From Marivivens sp. (GTDB lineage Bacteria; Pseudomonadota; Alphaproteobacteria; Rhodobacterales; Rhodobacteraceae): a stretch of DNA of 59,993 nucleotides. Position 1 is the first letter of the stretch. Every line of letters starts with the position of its first letter. Location: assembly GCA_030827165.1 (NCBI GenBank), contig JAURFB010000005.1:1-59993 (forward strand), given 5' to 3'. Positions 1 through 8,764 of the stretch are shown here, piece after piece. The position numbers and the translations under genes are program-made. Below the pieces are notes generated by a model that saw nothing but the letters and a program-made list of their open reading frames with translations, ran no database searches and was not told where the DNA came from.

Positions 1-2
1 CC

Positions 3-905
3 TTGCCGCCCGCCGGCCCGAGCTATCCTGACCGGAAGATGGCGCTGGTGCTGGCGCTCGTCGCGGCGCTGGGGCTTGGGGTCGGGATAGCGTTCCTCAA
101 CGAGTTCTATGTGGGGGGCGTGGCCTCGGCGAGCCAGTTGGCCAACCTCGTGCCGGCGCCCGTCGCGACGACGGTTCCCAAAGTGACCGAAGCGCCCGGC
201 ACACCAACGATTGCGGACCGGATCGTGGATGAGCCGTTGTCGCTCTATTCGGAATCCTTCCACCTCTTGCGTGCCGCGATCGACAGGACGGTGCCGCCTG
301 TGCCCGGCGACGGGCGGATCATCATGATCACATCGGCCATGGCCGCCGAGGGCAAATCGACCAATGCGCTCGCCCTGGCCAGGACATATGCGCTGGCCGG
401 CAAGCGCACGCTCTTGATCGACGCCGACCTGAGAAGGCCAAGCCAGCATGTGTTGCTCGGGCTCGACCCAAGCGCCGGTCTCCTGGACTATCTGCGGTCT
501 CCGGCGGAATTTGAAATCACCGGCGAATTCTACGATGCCGATCCGCGCAGTCCGCTCGGCATCATCATGGGCAATCGCCGCAGCGACATACCGACCGATC
601 AGCCCTTGATGTCAGAGACCTTCGCCCGGCTTCTGAGAGATGCGCGCAAGGTTCTCGATGTGATCGTCATCGACACGGCACCGCTCCTGCCGATCGTCGA
701 TCCGCGCTATATCGCGCCGCATGTCGATCTGGCGGTCTTGTCGGTGCAAGCCAGCGCGACAAGCCAATCGGATCTTCGTGCGGCGTATGAACAACTGGAG
801 GGGGCTATGGCACAGGCGGGCCGCATCGTAACACTTCTCAATTCGGTCGGGACGGATGGACTAAGGGGCCATTATGACGGCTATTATGGCGCCCATGCAT
901 CATAG
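3..905 (+). CDS. Exopolysaccharide BY-kinase, C-terminal part (5' end outside window)
   Basis: This is the C-terminal part of a Wzc/GumC-type polysaccharide co-polymerase with a bacterial tyrosine kinase (BY-kinase) domain, which controls chain length and export of exopolysaccharide at the inner membrane. Counting from the TTG at base 3, a membrane segment lies at about residues 13-33 and is preceded by a proline-rich PSYP stretch, as found just before the second transmembrane helix of this family. The kinase follows, with Walker A (MAAEGKST, about 113-120), Walker A' (IDADLRRP, 139-146) and Walker B (VIVIDTAP, about 220-227). The C-terminus has a short tyrosine cluster (HYDGYY), the usual autophosphorylation region. 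The periplasmic Wzz domain must lie upstream of the window, so the TTG is probably internal and the CDS is 5'-partial. It overlaps manC by 32 bp, which indicates one polysaccharide operon. Confidence 0.85.
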   Translation: MPPAGPSYPDRKMALVLALVAALGLGVGIAFLNEFYVGGVASASQLANLVPAPVATTVPKVTEAPGTPTIADRIVDEPLSLYSESFHLLRAAIDRTVPPVPGDGRIIMITSAMAAEGKSTNALALARTYALAGKRTLLIDADLRRPSQHVLLGLDPSAGLLDYLRSPAEFEITGEFYDADPRSPLGIIMGNRRSDIPTDQPLMSETFARLLRDARKVLDVIVIDTAPLLPIVDPRYIAPHVDLAVLSVQASATSQSDLRAAYEQLEGAMAQAGRIVTLLNSVGTDGLRGHYDGYYGAHAS

Positions 906-2331
906 TGATCTCGTCATAACACCGGTCTTGCTCTGCGGGGGCTCCGGCAATCGGCTTTGGCCCTTGTCCCGCAAGAGCTATCCCAAGCAGTTTGTTCCGC
1001 TCGTGGGGGTTGAGTCCCTGTTCCAGGGGGCGGTCAGGCGCGTATCAAGCCCCGGCTTTACCCGCCCTGTCGTGGTGACGGGCGACAGCTTCCGCTTCAT
1101 CGTCCAGGAGCAATTGGCCGCGGTCGGGGCGATAGACCCCGCGATCCTTATCGAGCCGTCAGGCAAGAACACGGCCCCCGCAATCCTTGCCGCCGCCCTG
1201 CACGCGGCTGACGCAAATCCAAACGCCATTCTGCTAGTCGCGCCCGCAGATCATGTCGTTCCTGACGAGGCCGCCTTCCGCGCTGCCGCGCGCCGCGGGC
1301 TATCGGCGGTGGCGGAGGGGCGGCTTGTCACCTTCGGGGTCGCCCCGACCCGCCCCGAGACGGGCTATGGCTATCTCGAATTGTCCGAAAATCCCCAAGG
1401 GGACGGCGCGCCGATCCGTCTGGCCCGGTTTGTCGAAAAGCCGGGCATGGCAGAGGCCGCCCGGATGATCGCCGAAGGCACCTATCTGTGGAACGCCGGG
1501 ATATTCCTTTTTTCCGCCCGCGATCTGATCGATGCTTTCGAACGCTGCGCCCCGAAAATGGTCGGGCCGGTCGCGGCCGCTGTCAAAGGGATCCGGTCCG
1601 ACCTGTCGTTCCTGCGCCTCGAGCCTGACGCCTGGGAGAAGGTGCCGGCCGGGTCTATCGACTATGCGGTGATGGAAAAGGCCGGCAACCTGTCGGTTGT
1701 GCCCTATGGTGGCGCATGGTCTGATCTTGGCGGCTGGGACGCGATCTGGCGTGAAGGGCAGGGCGACGCGGCGGGTGTTGTCACCTCGGGAAAGGCTACG
1801 GCCATCGACTGCGAGAACACGCTTCTCAGGAGCGAGAGCGATCTGGTCGAAGTGGTGGGTATCGGGCTGAAAAACATCCTGACGGTCGCCATGCCCGACG
1901 CGGTTCTTGTGGCCGACATGAGCCGCGCGCAGGATGTGAAGCGCGCCGTCGAGATCCTTACAGAGCGCGGCGCCTTGCAGGCGACGCAGTTCCCGAAAGA
2001 TCACCGCCCTTGGGGCTGGTTCGAGAGCCTCGTCCTCGGCGGGAGGTTTCAAGTCAAACGAATTTCCGTGCATCCCGGTGCGGCGCTGTCGTTGCAGAGC
2101 CATTATCACCGGTCCGAACATTGGGTTGTCGTCGAAGGCACCGCAAAGGTGACGATTGGCGCGGCGTCCTGTCTCGTGACAGAAAACGAGAGCGTCTATA
2201 TCCCCGTGGGCGAAAAGCACCGGCTGGAGAACCCGGGCAAGGTGCCGGTCATGTTGATCGAGGTTCAGACGGGAGCCTATGTCGGAGAAGACGATATCAT
2301 CCGTTACGACGATGCCTACGCCCGCGATTAA
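874..2331 (+). CDS. manC: Mannose-1-phosphate guanylyltransferase / mannose-6-phosphate isomerase (type II PMI)
   Basis: This bifunctional enzyme makes GDP-mannose from mannose-1-phosphate and GTP, and carries the type II phosphomannose isomerase domain that interconverts fructose-6-P and mannose-6-P. It is 485 aa, the normal length. The nucleotidyltransferase signature (CGGSGNRLWPLSR, 21-33, then PKQF) and the sugar-phosphate motif FVEKP (186-190) are present. The C-terminal cupin holds the metal-site motif QSHYHRSEHW (407-416). The start at 874 has an AAGGGG Shine-Dalgarno 5 nt upstream, although in-frame ATGs at 889 and 895 are possible. It overlaps the upstream BY-kinase by 32 bp and the downstream gluconokinase by 20 bp, so all three are probably co-transcribed. 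The product likely feeds mannose or fucose units into exopolysaccharide. Confidence 0.93.
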   Translation: MTAIMAPMHHSDLVITPVLLCGGSGNRLWPLSRKSYPKQFVPLVGVESLFQGAVRRVSSPGFTRPVVVTGDSFRFIVQEQLAAVGAIDPAILIEPSGKNTAPAILAAALHAADANPNAILLVAPADHVVPDEAAFRAAARRGLSAVAEGRLVTFGVAPTRPETGYGYLELSENPQGDGAPIRLARFVEKPGMAEAARMIAEGTYLWNAGIFLFSARDLIDAFERCAPKMVGPVAAAVKGIRSDLSFLRLEPDAWEKVPAGSIDYAVMEKAGNLSVVPYGGAWSDLGGWDAIWREGQGDAAGVVTSGKATAIDCENTLLRSESDLVEVVGIGLKNILTVAMPDAVLVADMSRAQDVKRAVEILTERGALQATQFPKDHRPWGWFESLVLGGRFQVKRISVHPGAALSLQSHYHRSEHWVVVEGTAKVTIGAASCLVTENESVYIPVGEKHRLENPGKVPVMLIEVQTGAYVGEDDIIRYDDAYARD

Positions 2332-2854
2332 AGCGGGAAGGATCGTCGTCATGGGCGTGGCCGGATGCGGCAAGTCGACCCTTGGGGCGGTTCTGGCCGA
2401 GGCATTGGAGCGACCTTTCATCGAAGGCGATGATCTGCACAGCCCCGAGAGCCGCGCCAAGATGGCGGCGGGCATCCCTTTGACCGACGCCGATCGCTGG
2501 CCGTGGCTCGACCGCGTGGGCGCGGTGCTTGCGCGACAGGAGGGGGTGATCGCCTGTTCCGCCCTCAAACGCGTCTATCGCGACAGGATTAGGGCGCGGG
2601 CGGGCCTGCCGGTGATTTTCCTTCATCTCGCGGTGCCAGAGGAGCGGATCACCGCGCGGCTGGAGGTGCGCCGGGGGCACTATTTCGATCCCGTCTTGCA
2701 AGCGAGCCAACACGCCATTCTCGAGCCGCTAGGGGCGGATGAGACGGGCTTCTCGATCAACGCCCACCGCCCGCTGGAGGAGGCCTTGCAGATGGTCTTG
2801 GAGCGGCTCTCTCAGGGCTTCACGGATTTCCCGACGACCAGCAGAACCGCGTAA
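2312..2854 (+). CDS. Gluconokinase (GntK family)
   Basis: This 180-aa P-loop kinase phosphorylates D-gluconate to 6-phosphogluconate for the pentose phosphate or Entner-Doudoroff route. The Walker A motif GVAGCGKST lies at about residues 15-23. The family segments EGDDLH, PLTDADRWPWL and ACSALKRVYRD follow in order, with the acidic DDLH region expected to bind the sugar. I chose the ATG at 2312, which overlaps the manC stop by 20 bp; a longer frame from 2279 adds residues unlike the family. Its 3' end overlaps the convergent secreted-protein gene by 43 bp. Why a gluconate kinase is coupled to an exopolysaccharide gene is not evident; simple operon packing is likely. Confidence 0.88.
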   Translation: MPTPAIKAGRIVVMGVAGCGKSTLGAVLAEALERPFIEGDDLHSPESRAKMAAGIPLTDADRWPWLDRVGAVLARQEGVIACSALKRVYRDRIRARAGLPVIFLHLAVPEERITARLEVRRGHYFDPVLQASQHAILEPLGADETGFSINAHRPLEEALQMVLERLSQGFTDFPTTSRTA

Positions 2855-3441
2855 TCCTGTTTGCTGCACCCTGTCACGGCGGGCATCACACCACCCGGCT
2901 CGACCGGAAACATCTGGGTGCTGGCGTTCATCGGCGAGCAGGATCCGCCCGCAACCGCGGGCGTATAGCGGGCCGAGCGGCAGCCGAGATGGGTCACGTC
3001 GTGGATCGTTGCTTCCTTGTCGAGTTCCCAGCGCATATGGCCCTCGGCATCGGGTGGATAGACGGTGAGGATCGACACCGCGTCACGATTGCCGGTCACG
3101 ACATATTGGCCTGGCTCGAGCGGGAATGTCGGCGCTTCCATGATCCGCCCGTATTCTTCAAGCCACCAGTCGGCGGGATTGAAGGTCCAGCCGGCCTCGG
3201 TGCTGCCACCCGGACCGATGTCTGTCTTGAAATCGCGCAGAAACACGCCGCGCGGGCCGGGATCGACGGTCCAGATGCCCCATGTCTCTGCGCCGGTTCC
3301 CCGCTTGGCATCAGGGTCGGCGAGGGCGGCGATATATTGGGTTGGGAAGAAGGTGACATTGGCCTGTGCGGCGGCTTGTCCGCCAGCGCCAAATATCAGC
3401 ACGGCGGCAAAGAAGGCGTTTTTGATTCTAGAGAATGACAT
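2812..3441 (-). CDS. Secreted protein of unknown function
   Basis: I do not recognise this 209-aa protein. It starts with a short basic stretch and a hydrophobic signal-peptide core (about residues 8-24) followed by an Ala-rich cleavage region (GQAAAQA), so it is probably periplasmic or secreted. The mature part is rich in Trp, Pro and Gly and has three cysteines in LGCRSARY, GSCSPMN and VTGCSKQDY near the C-terminus. No membrane segment follows the signal. It starts 72 bp downstream of dnaE2 on the same strand, and its 3' end overlaps the gluconokinase gene by 43 bp. It might share the dnaE2 transcript, but nothing else ties it to DNA repair. Confidence 0.72.
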   Translation of the reverse strand: MSFSRIKNAFFAAVLIFGAGGQAAAQANVTFFPTQYIAALADPDAKRGTGAETWGIWTVDPGPRGVFLRDFKTDIGPGGSTEAGWTFNPADWWLEEYGRIMEAPTFPLEPGQYVVTGNRDAVSILTVYPPDAEGHMRWELDKEATIHDVTHLGCRSARYTPAVAGGSCSPMNASTQMFPVEPGGVMPAVTGCSKQDYAVLLVVGKSVKP

Positions 3442-3513
3442 AGGGTTTCACCTTGGCGTTTGGTCGAAGATGCCTCAGGCCGCGCCGTCTGTCATGTCAC
3501 ATTCTCTTGACTT

Positions 3514-6500
3514 CTAGTGGAAATCCCGGCTCGCGGGGATGAGTTTGACATTGCGCGGATGGCTGGGCGAGGGCGCCCCCGCCTGCCGCGCGCCATCCGG
3601 GGCAAGGCGCATGAGCGCATCGGTCCGGTCCTCCAGATGCTCGGCGATGATGTGGATGATCTCGACATCCCGTTGCACATAGCCATGGATCACCAGAAGC
3701 CGCGCTTGCATGACGGTCTTGCGGTAGTGCTCCATCACCTTGGGCCAGACGACAAGGTTGGCAACGCCCGTCTCGTCCTCGAGCGTGATGAAACACACGC
3801 CCTTGGCCGTGCCGGGCCGCTGCCGGACAAGGACCAGCCCCGCCATTCTGATCCGCTGCCAAGGCCGCGCCGATTTCAGCGCCTCGGCGGTGATATAGCC
3901 CTGCTTGCCAAGGCTCTTGCGTAAAAAGGCCATCGGGTGCGCCTTGAGGCTGAGGCGGATCGTCTGGTAATCGGCGACGACCTGCTCGCAAACCGGCATG
4001 ACCGGCAGCGGCACGGGGATTTCCTCGCCCTCGTCGCGCACCTCGCGGAAAAGCGGCAGGTCGGGCGCATCGCGCAGCGCCTTGGCCTCCCACAGCGCCT
4101 GCCGCCGGTCGATGAAGAGCGAGCGCACCGCATCGGCCTCGGCCAGACGGCGTATTTCGGCGGTGCTGAGGCCGCCACGCTCCTGCAGCGCCTTCACATC
4201 GCGATAGGGCGCGTCCCGCGCGGCGATCAGCCGATGGGCGGCCTCGGCGCGAAAGCCGGTGATCTGCCGCAGGCCCAGTCGCAGGGCAAAGCGCGGCACG
4301 CCAGCGCCTGCGTCAGGCTCGAGCGTGCAGTCCCATTCCGAATAGTTCACATCCGGCGGCCGCACCTCGACCCCATGCTCGCGGGCATCGCGAACCAGCT
4401 GGGCGGGGGCATAGAACCCCATCGGCTGCGAGTTCAAGAGCGCCGCGCAAAAGGCTGCGGGGTAATGTTTTTTCAACCAACTCGAGACATAGACGAGATG
4501 CGCGAAAGAGGCGGCATGGCTTTCGGGAAAGCCGTATTCGCCAAAGCCCTTGATCTGGTCGAAACAGCGGCGGGCGAAGTCGGGGTCATAGCCCCGCGCC
4601 ACCATCCGCCCGACCATCTTTTCCTCAAGCTTGCCGATCGTCCCCTTTGATCGGAAGGTCGCCATCGCCTTGCGAAGCTCGTTGGCCTCGGCGGGGCTGA
4701 ACCGCGCGGCATCGATGGCGATCTTCATCGCCTGTTCCTGAAAGATCGGCACACCCAATGTCCGCCCGAGGATGGATTTCAGCTCGGCTGGATCATGCGG
4801 CGGAGCGGGGCTGGGGTAATCGACCGCCTCCTCGCCGCTGCGACGGCGCAGATAGGGATGCACCATATCGCCCTGAATGGGGCCGGGCCGGACGATGGCC
4901 ACCTCGATCACCAGATCGTAAAAGCTGCGCGGGCGCAGGCGCGGCAGCATGTTGATCTGGGCCCGGCTCTCGACCTGAAAGACGCCGATGCTATCGCCCC
5001 TGCACAGCATCTCGTAGACGCGCGGGTCCTCGCGCGGGGTGGTTGCAAGGGTGAGGTGCGCCCCGTAATGCGCGGAAATCAGGTCGAAACACTTGCGGAT
5101 ACAGGTGAGCATACCAAGCGCGAGGATATCGACCTTGAGGATGCCCAGCGCGTCGATATCGTCCTTGTCCCATTCGATGAAACTGCGCTCGGGCATGGCG
5201 CCGTTGCCCACCGGCACGGTCTCGGTCAGGGGGCGTTCGGTGAGGATAAAGCCGCCGACGTGCTGGCCCAAATGGCGCGGCATCCCGATCAGTTGCTCGG
5301 CAAGAAGGATGGTCTTGCGCAGGACAGGATCGTCCAGACCAAGCCCCGCTTCTTTGGCATGACCTCCCCCCACGGTCTTGCCCCAGCTGCCCCAGACGGT
5401 CTTGGCCAGCGCCCCGGTCACATCCTCAGACAGGCCCATGACCTTGCCCACCTCGCGGATCGCCGAACGCGGGCGATAGTGGATCACCGTGGCGCAAAGA
5501 CCCGCCCTCTCGCGCCCGTATTTGCCATAGATGTGCTGGATCACCTCCTCGCGCCGCTCGTGTTCGAAATCGACGTCGATATCGGGCGGCTCCTTGCGTT
5601 CTTCGGAGATGAACCGCTCGAACAGAAGCTGATGCTGTGCGGGATCGACGGCAGTGATGCCAAGCACATAGCAGACCGCCGAATTGGCCGCCGAGCCGCG
5701 CCCCTGACACAGGATCGGCGGGGCCGCCACATTGCGGGCATAGCGAATGATGTCGTGGATGGTCAGGAAATAGCGGGCGATATCGAGCTTTTCGATCATC
5801 GCCAGCTCCTTGCGGAGCGTGGCCTTCACCTCCGCCGGTGGCCCGCCGGGATAGCGATCCTCGGCCCCCGCCCATGTCAGCTCTTCAAGATAATCTTGCG
5901 GGCTTCGCCCCCCGGGCACCACCTCGCGCGGGTATTCATAGCGCAGCTCGTCAAGGCTGAAATGCAGCCGGTCGGCCAATTCGCGCGTGGCGCGCAGCGC
6001 ATGCGGCCATTCAGCGAAAAGGCGGGCCATTTCGGCGGGGGATTTGAGATGCCGCTCGGCATTGGGGGCGATCAGCGGGCCAGCCTCGGCCAAAGTGACC
6101 TTCTCGCGGATACAGGTCATCACGTCTTGCAAGGGGCGGCGGGCGGCGGTGTGATAGAGCACGTCATTGGTCGCCAAAAGCCGCAAGCCCGCTTGCCCCG
6201 CCAGCCGGTCAAGCCGATTGATCCGCGCGCGGTCGTTGCCGCGATAGAGATGGCTCGCGGCCAGATAGCCAAGGCCCGGCAAGCGGCGGGCAAGGCGCGG
6301 CAGCGCTTTTTCAAGCCCGGCGAGCGAGGCGGGCGGCAGGAAAACGAGAGGCACGCCCCTCCCGAGGCCGGCAAGATCGTCGAGTGTCAGATCGCAGGCA
6401 CCCTTGGCCTGCCAGCCTCCCTCCGCGTCCTGCATCTTGCCCTTCGAGAGCATCCGCGAGAGGCGGCCATAGGCCTCGCGGTCTTCGGGATAGGCGAGGA

Positions 6501-6795
6501 ACTCCTCTCCGCTCAAAAGCTGCACCCGGCAACCGATCAGCGGCCTCAGCGCCGCCTTCTTCGCCTCCACATGAAGCCGCACAACGCCCGCCAAACTGTT
6601 GAGATCGGCGCAGCCGAGGGCGTCATAGCCCAGGGCCCAGGCCTCCTGCGCGAGATCCACTGCGTCCGAGGCACCACGCAGGAAGGAAAAGCAGGTGGCC
6701 AGGCCAAACTCGACGAACCCGGCGCGCGGGTTGGGCGGGAAACCCCCGTCCTCCGGCAATGTCCGGCGCGGGATGGCGTGATCGTTCTCAGGCAA
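3514..6795 (-). CDS. dnaE2: Error-prone DNA polymerase DnaE2 (ImuC)
   Basis: This is a C-family DNA polymerase III alpha-type subunit of the DnaE2/ImuC clade, the catalytic partner of ImuA-ImuB in SOS-induced translesion synthesis. At 1093 aa it has the length typical of DnaE2. The N-terminal PHP domain opens with FGLATCFSFLRGASDA, the palm carries PDIDVDFEHERREEVI, and the protein ends in the DnaE2-like tail LIPASRDFH. The start is a TTG at 6795 without a clear Shine-Dalgarno; no ATG or GTG lies close by in frame, so the exact start is uncertain. It is downstream of imuB on the same strand, but 249 bp separate them. That gap holds two inverted copies of a GC-rich repeat, which could reduce read-through. 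Confidence 0.94.
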   Translation of the reverse strand: MPENDHAIPRRTLPEDGGFPPNPRAGFVEFGLATCFSFLRGASDAVDLAQEAWALGYDALGCADLNSLAGVVRLHVEAKKAALRPLIGCRVQLLSGEEFLAYPEDREAYGRLSRMLSKGKMQDAEGGWQAKGACDLTLDDLAGLGRGVPLVFLPPASLAGLEKALPRLARRLPGLGYLAASHLYRGNDRARINRLDRLAGQAGLRLLATNDVLYHTAARRPLQDVMTCIREKVTLAEAGPLIAPNAERHLKSPAEMARLFAEWPHALRATRELADRLHFSLDELRYEYPREVVPGGRSPQDYLEELTWAGAEDRYPGGPPAEVKATLRKELAMIEKLDIARYFLTIHDIIRYARNVAAPPILCQGRGSAANSAVCYVLGITAVDPAQHQLLFERFISEERKEPPDIDVDFEHERREEVIQHIYGKYGRERAGLCATVIHYRPRSAIREVGKVMGLSEDVTGALAKTVWGSWGKTVGGGHAKEAGLGLDDPVLRKTILLAEQLIGMPRHLGQHVGGFILTERPLTETVPVGNGAMPERSFIEWDKDDIDALGILKVDILALGMLTCIRKCFDLISAHYGAHLTLATTPREDPRVYEMLCRGDSIGVFQVESRAQINMLPRLRPRSFYDLVIEVAIVRPGPIQGDMVHPYLRRRSGEEAVDYPSPAPPHDPAELKSILGRTLGVPIFQEQAMKIAIDAARFSPAEANELRKAMATFRSKGTIGKLEEKMVGRMVARGYDPDFARRCFDQIKGFGEYGFPESHAASFAHLVYVSSWLKKHYPAAFCAALLNSQPMGFYAPAQLVRDAREHGVEVRPPDVNYSEWDCTLEPDAGAGVPRFALRLGLRQITGFRAEAAHRLIAARDAPYRDVKALQERGGLSTAEIRRLAEADAVRSLFIDRRQALWEAKALRDAPDLPLFREVRDEGEEIPVPLPVMPVCEQVVADYQTIRLSLKAHPMAFLRKSLGKQGYITAEALKSARPWQRIRMAGLVLVRQRPGTAKGVCFITLEDETGVANLVVWPKVMEHYRKTVMQARLLVIHGYVQRDVEIIHIIAEHLEDRTDALMRLAPDGARQAGAPSPSHPRNVKLIPASRDFH

Positions 6796-6796
6796 G

Positions 6797-6858
6797 AAGG
6801 GGGGGCTCCGCCCCCGCGCCTGCGGCGCTCCCCCGGAGTATTTGGAGCCAAAAGAAGC
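6797..6858 (+). repeat. GC-rich terminator-like repeat, copy 1
   Basis: This is one of four copies in the window of a motif made of a GC-rich stem (GGGGGCTCCGCCCCC here), then CCGGAGTATTT and GCCAAAAGAAG. The conserved core is GGAGTATTT followed by GCCAAAAGAAG. Read on the plus strand it resembles a rho-independent terminator with a short T run. It lies directly upstream of the dnaE2 start and faces a second copy at 6969-7030 in inverted orientation. Confidence 0.7.
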
Positions 6859-6968
6859 AAGGCTTTGTTAACCATGCTTTGCCACAAGAGAGAGGCGGCA
6901 CAGGCGGGAGCGCCGATGGCCGCTCCGGAAGAAGAGGGCGGGTTGGGGCAGGGCGCCTCGGCCCGTCT

Positions 6969-7030
6969 TTCTTTTGGCCGAAAATACTCCGGGGGGAGGC
7001 TCCGCAGGAGCCGGGGGGCAGAGCCCCCTC
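6969..7030 (-). repeat. GC-rich terminator-like repeat, copy 2
   Basis: This second copy is inverted relative to copy 1 and lies 15 bp beyond the imuB stop codon. Read on the minus strand it has a GC-rich hairpin followed by CCGGAGTATTTTCGGCC and AAAAGAAAG. Its position and polarity suit a 3' terminator or attenuator for imuA-imuB. The roughly 110 bp between copies 1 and 2 hold no convincing gene. Confidence 0.7.
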
Positions 7031-7044
7031 TGGCGCGCGAGCAT

Positions 7045-8733
7045 TCATCCGAAAATCCCGTGCAGGAACCAGGCGGGCTCATGCCCGCGCCCATCGCCCA
7101 AGATCCCCTCGCGGAAGATCCAGAAGCGCCGCCCGTTTTGATCCTCGACCCGGTAATAATCACGCAGCCGCGCGCCGGGGCGGTCACGCCACCATTCGGG
7201 GGCGATCCGTTCGGGGCCGGCAAAGCGGGCGACGCGGTGGGTGAGGCGGCGCCAGACGAACTGGGCCGGTGGGCCTTCGGGCACGGCGTAGAGGACGCGC
7301 AGCTCTTCGGGTGGATAAAGAAGGCGCAGGGGGCGCGGGGCGGCGGGTGTGGGGCCGGTCGCGGGCTTTGGGTGGCCCAAGGCGGGCCCCCATGCCTCGG
7401 CACGCTCGGGGATATGGCTCGGGGCCGGGCCGGGGCGGCGCAGGGCGCCGGACCCAAGCCGCGCGGCGAGCCGGTCGATCAGGCGGGCCAGTTCGGCCCC
7501 GTCATCCTCGCGGCGATCGAGGCGGGTCTGGATGGCGGCGAGGTTTTCCACCGCCGGGGCGGCAAGGGTGATGAGATCAAAGCCAAAGCCGGGGTCGATC
7601 CGCTCGAGCCGCCCCTCGAAGAGGCGGCAGAGGTGATCGGGGTCGCGGCTTGGCATCGCCGTGGTGGCGCTGACGGACGAGACCTCGCCATCGGTGCGGT
7701 AGACGCTCACCATGAGCCGCCGCGCGCCAAAGCCCGCCGCTGCGAGGCCACCGCAGAGCTCGCGGCAGAGCTCGGGTAGCCAGGCGGTCGGATCCTGCAC
7801 CGGCTCGGCGAGGCGGCTTTGCACGGCAAAGCGCGGCGGATCCTCGCCGGCGCCGACCGGCTCGGCCAGCCGTCCCATCATCTGGTCGAGCCGCAGGAGC
7901 GGGTTTTCCGTGAGCGGCGCGCGGGAAAAGCGGCGGGCCAGCGAGATGCGCGGCACGGCGGCGAGATCACCGATGCGCCCAAGGCCCAGCCTTTGCAGGA
8001 GAAGCACGGTCTGCGGCGCGAGGCGCAGCGCCGCCACCGGCAGGGGAGCGACGATCTGCGCCAGGGCTTCGGGCGGGCAGAGGCTGCGCGGTGTGGCATG
8101 GCGGGCCAGCGCCCAGGCCGCGCCGTGGGTGGGCGCGGTGGCGGGCGCGGCGCTGATCCCCAGCGCCGAGAGCTGTTCTTCCATCGCCCGCAGCATCGCC
8201 GCCTCGCCACCCATCAGGTGGTCCGAGCCGGTGGTGTCCATCACCAGCCCCGCCGCGCCGCCCGCCGCAGGACCGGGGGCGGAAAGATCGGCGGCGGTCC
8301 AGGGGCACCAGCGCCGCGCCCAAAGAACCAGCCGGTCAAGCGCCGCGCGATCCCCCGCGAGGTTGGCATAATCGACGCGCAACTCGGGGCAGAGGGCGCG
8401 CATATCGACAACCCGCGCCCCGGCCGCGACGCCCGCCTCTTCGGCGGCACGGTTGACGCTGTGGATCACCGGCCCGTGCGGGCCTTCGGTGGCAAGCGCT
8501 TGCGGGATGTCTTCGGGCGGGGCATCGCCCCGACGGGCCAGGGTGCGCTGCCAGCGCTCCATCGCAAAGCGCGGCAGGTGGATCGCGGTGATCCGGCGCG
8601 CCAGCGGAGGGGGTGGGGCCGCGCCCCGCTCGGGCAGGTCCGATCCGGCACGCCACTGGGGCCGGGCGCCGGAGGGGCGGCGGGCCGGAGCGGTGGGCGC
8701 AGACGGAAGTGGCAGCTTGCCTGCTTGGCGCAT
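7045..8733 (-). CDS. imuB: ImuB, Y-family polymerase-like mutasome subunit
   Basis: ImuB is a catalytically inactive Y-family polymerase relative. In other bacteria it connects DnaE2 to the beta clamp and ImuA during mutagenic repair. This 562-aa protein has the Y-family core beginning at RRITAIHLPRFAMERW (about 47-62), the VMDTTGSDHLMGGE segment and the finger region IGDLAAVPRISLARRF. The C-terminal ending RDYYRVEDQNGRRFW then FLHGIFG is characteristic of ImuB. The first ~45 residues are Pro/Arg-rich and may be a non-conserved extension, but no better in-frame start is visible. It follows imuA by 31 bp. Confidence 0.92.
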   Translation of the reverse strand: MRQAGKLPLPSAPTAPARRPSGARPQWRAGSDLPERGAAPPPPLARRITAIHLPRFAMERWQRTLARRGDAPPEDIPQALATEGPHGPVIHSVNRAAEEAGVAAGARVVDMRALCPELRVDYANLAGDRAALDRLVLWARRWCPWTAADLSAPGPAAGGAAGLVMDTTGSDHLMGGEAAMLRAMEEQLSALGISAAPATAPTHGAAWALARHATPRSLCPPEALAQIVAPLPVAALRLAPQTVLLLQRLGLGRIGDLAAVPRISLARRFSRAPLTENPLLRLDQMMGRLAEPVGAGEDPPRFAVQSRLAEPVQDPTAWLPELCRELCGGLAAAGFGARRLMVSVYRTDGEVSSVSATTAMPSRDPDHLCRLFEGRLERIDPGFGFDLITLAAPAVENLAAIQTRLDRREDDGAELARLIDRLAARLGSGALRRPGPAPSHIPERAEAWGPALGHPKPATGPTPAAPRPLRLLYPPEELRVLYAVPEGPPAQFVWRRLTHRVARFAGPERIAPEWWRDRPGARLRDYYRVEDQNGRRFWIFREGILGDGRGHEPAWFLHGIFG

Positions 8734-8764
8734 CGGGGCGGCTCAGATCGGGGGTGGCATCGGG

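Noticed and set aside
4795-7779. A 994-codon open frame on the plus strand opposite dnaE2 and imuB
   Set aside because: It is a mirror frame produced by GC-rich codons of the real minus-strand genes; it has no recognisable domain and spans two clear genes and their spacer.
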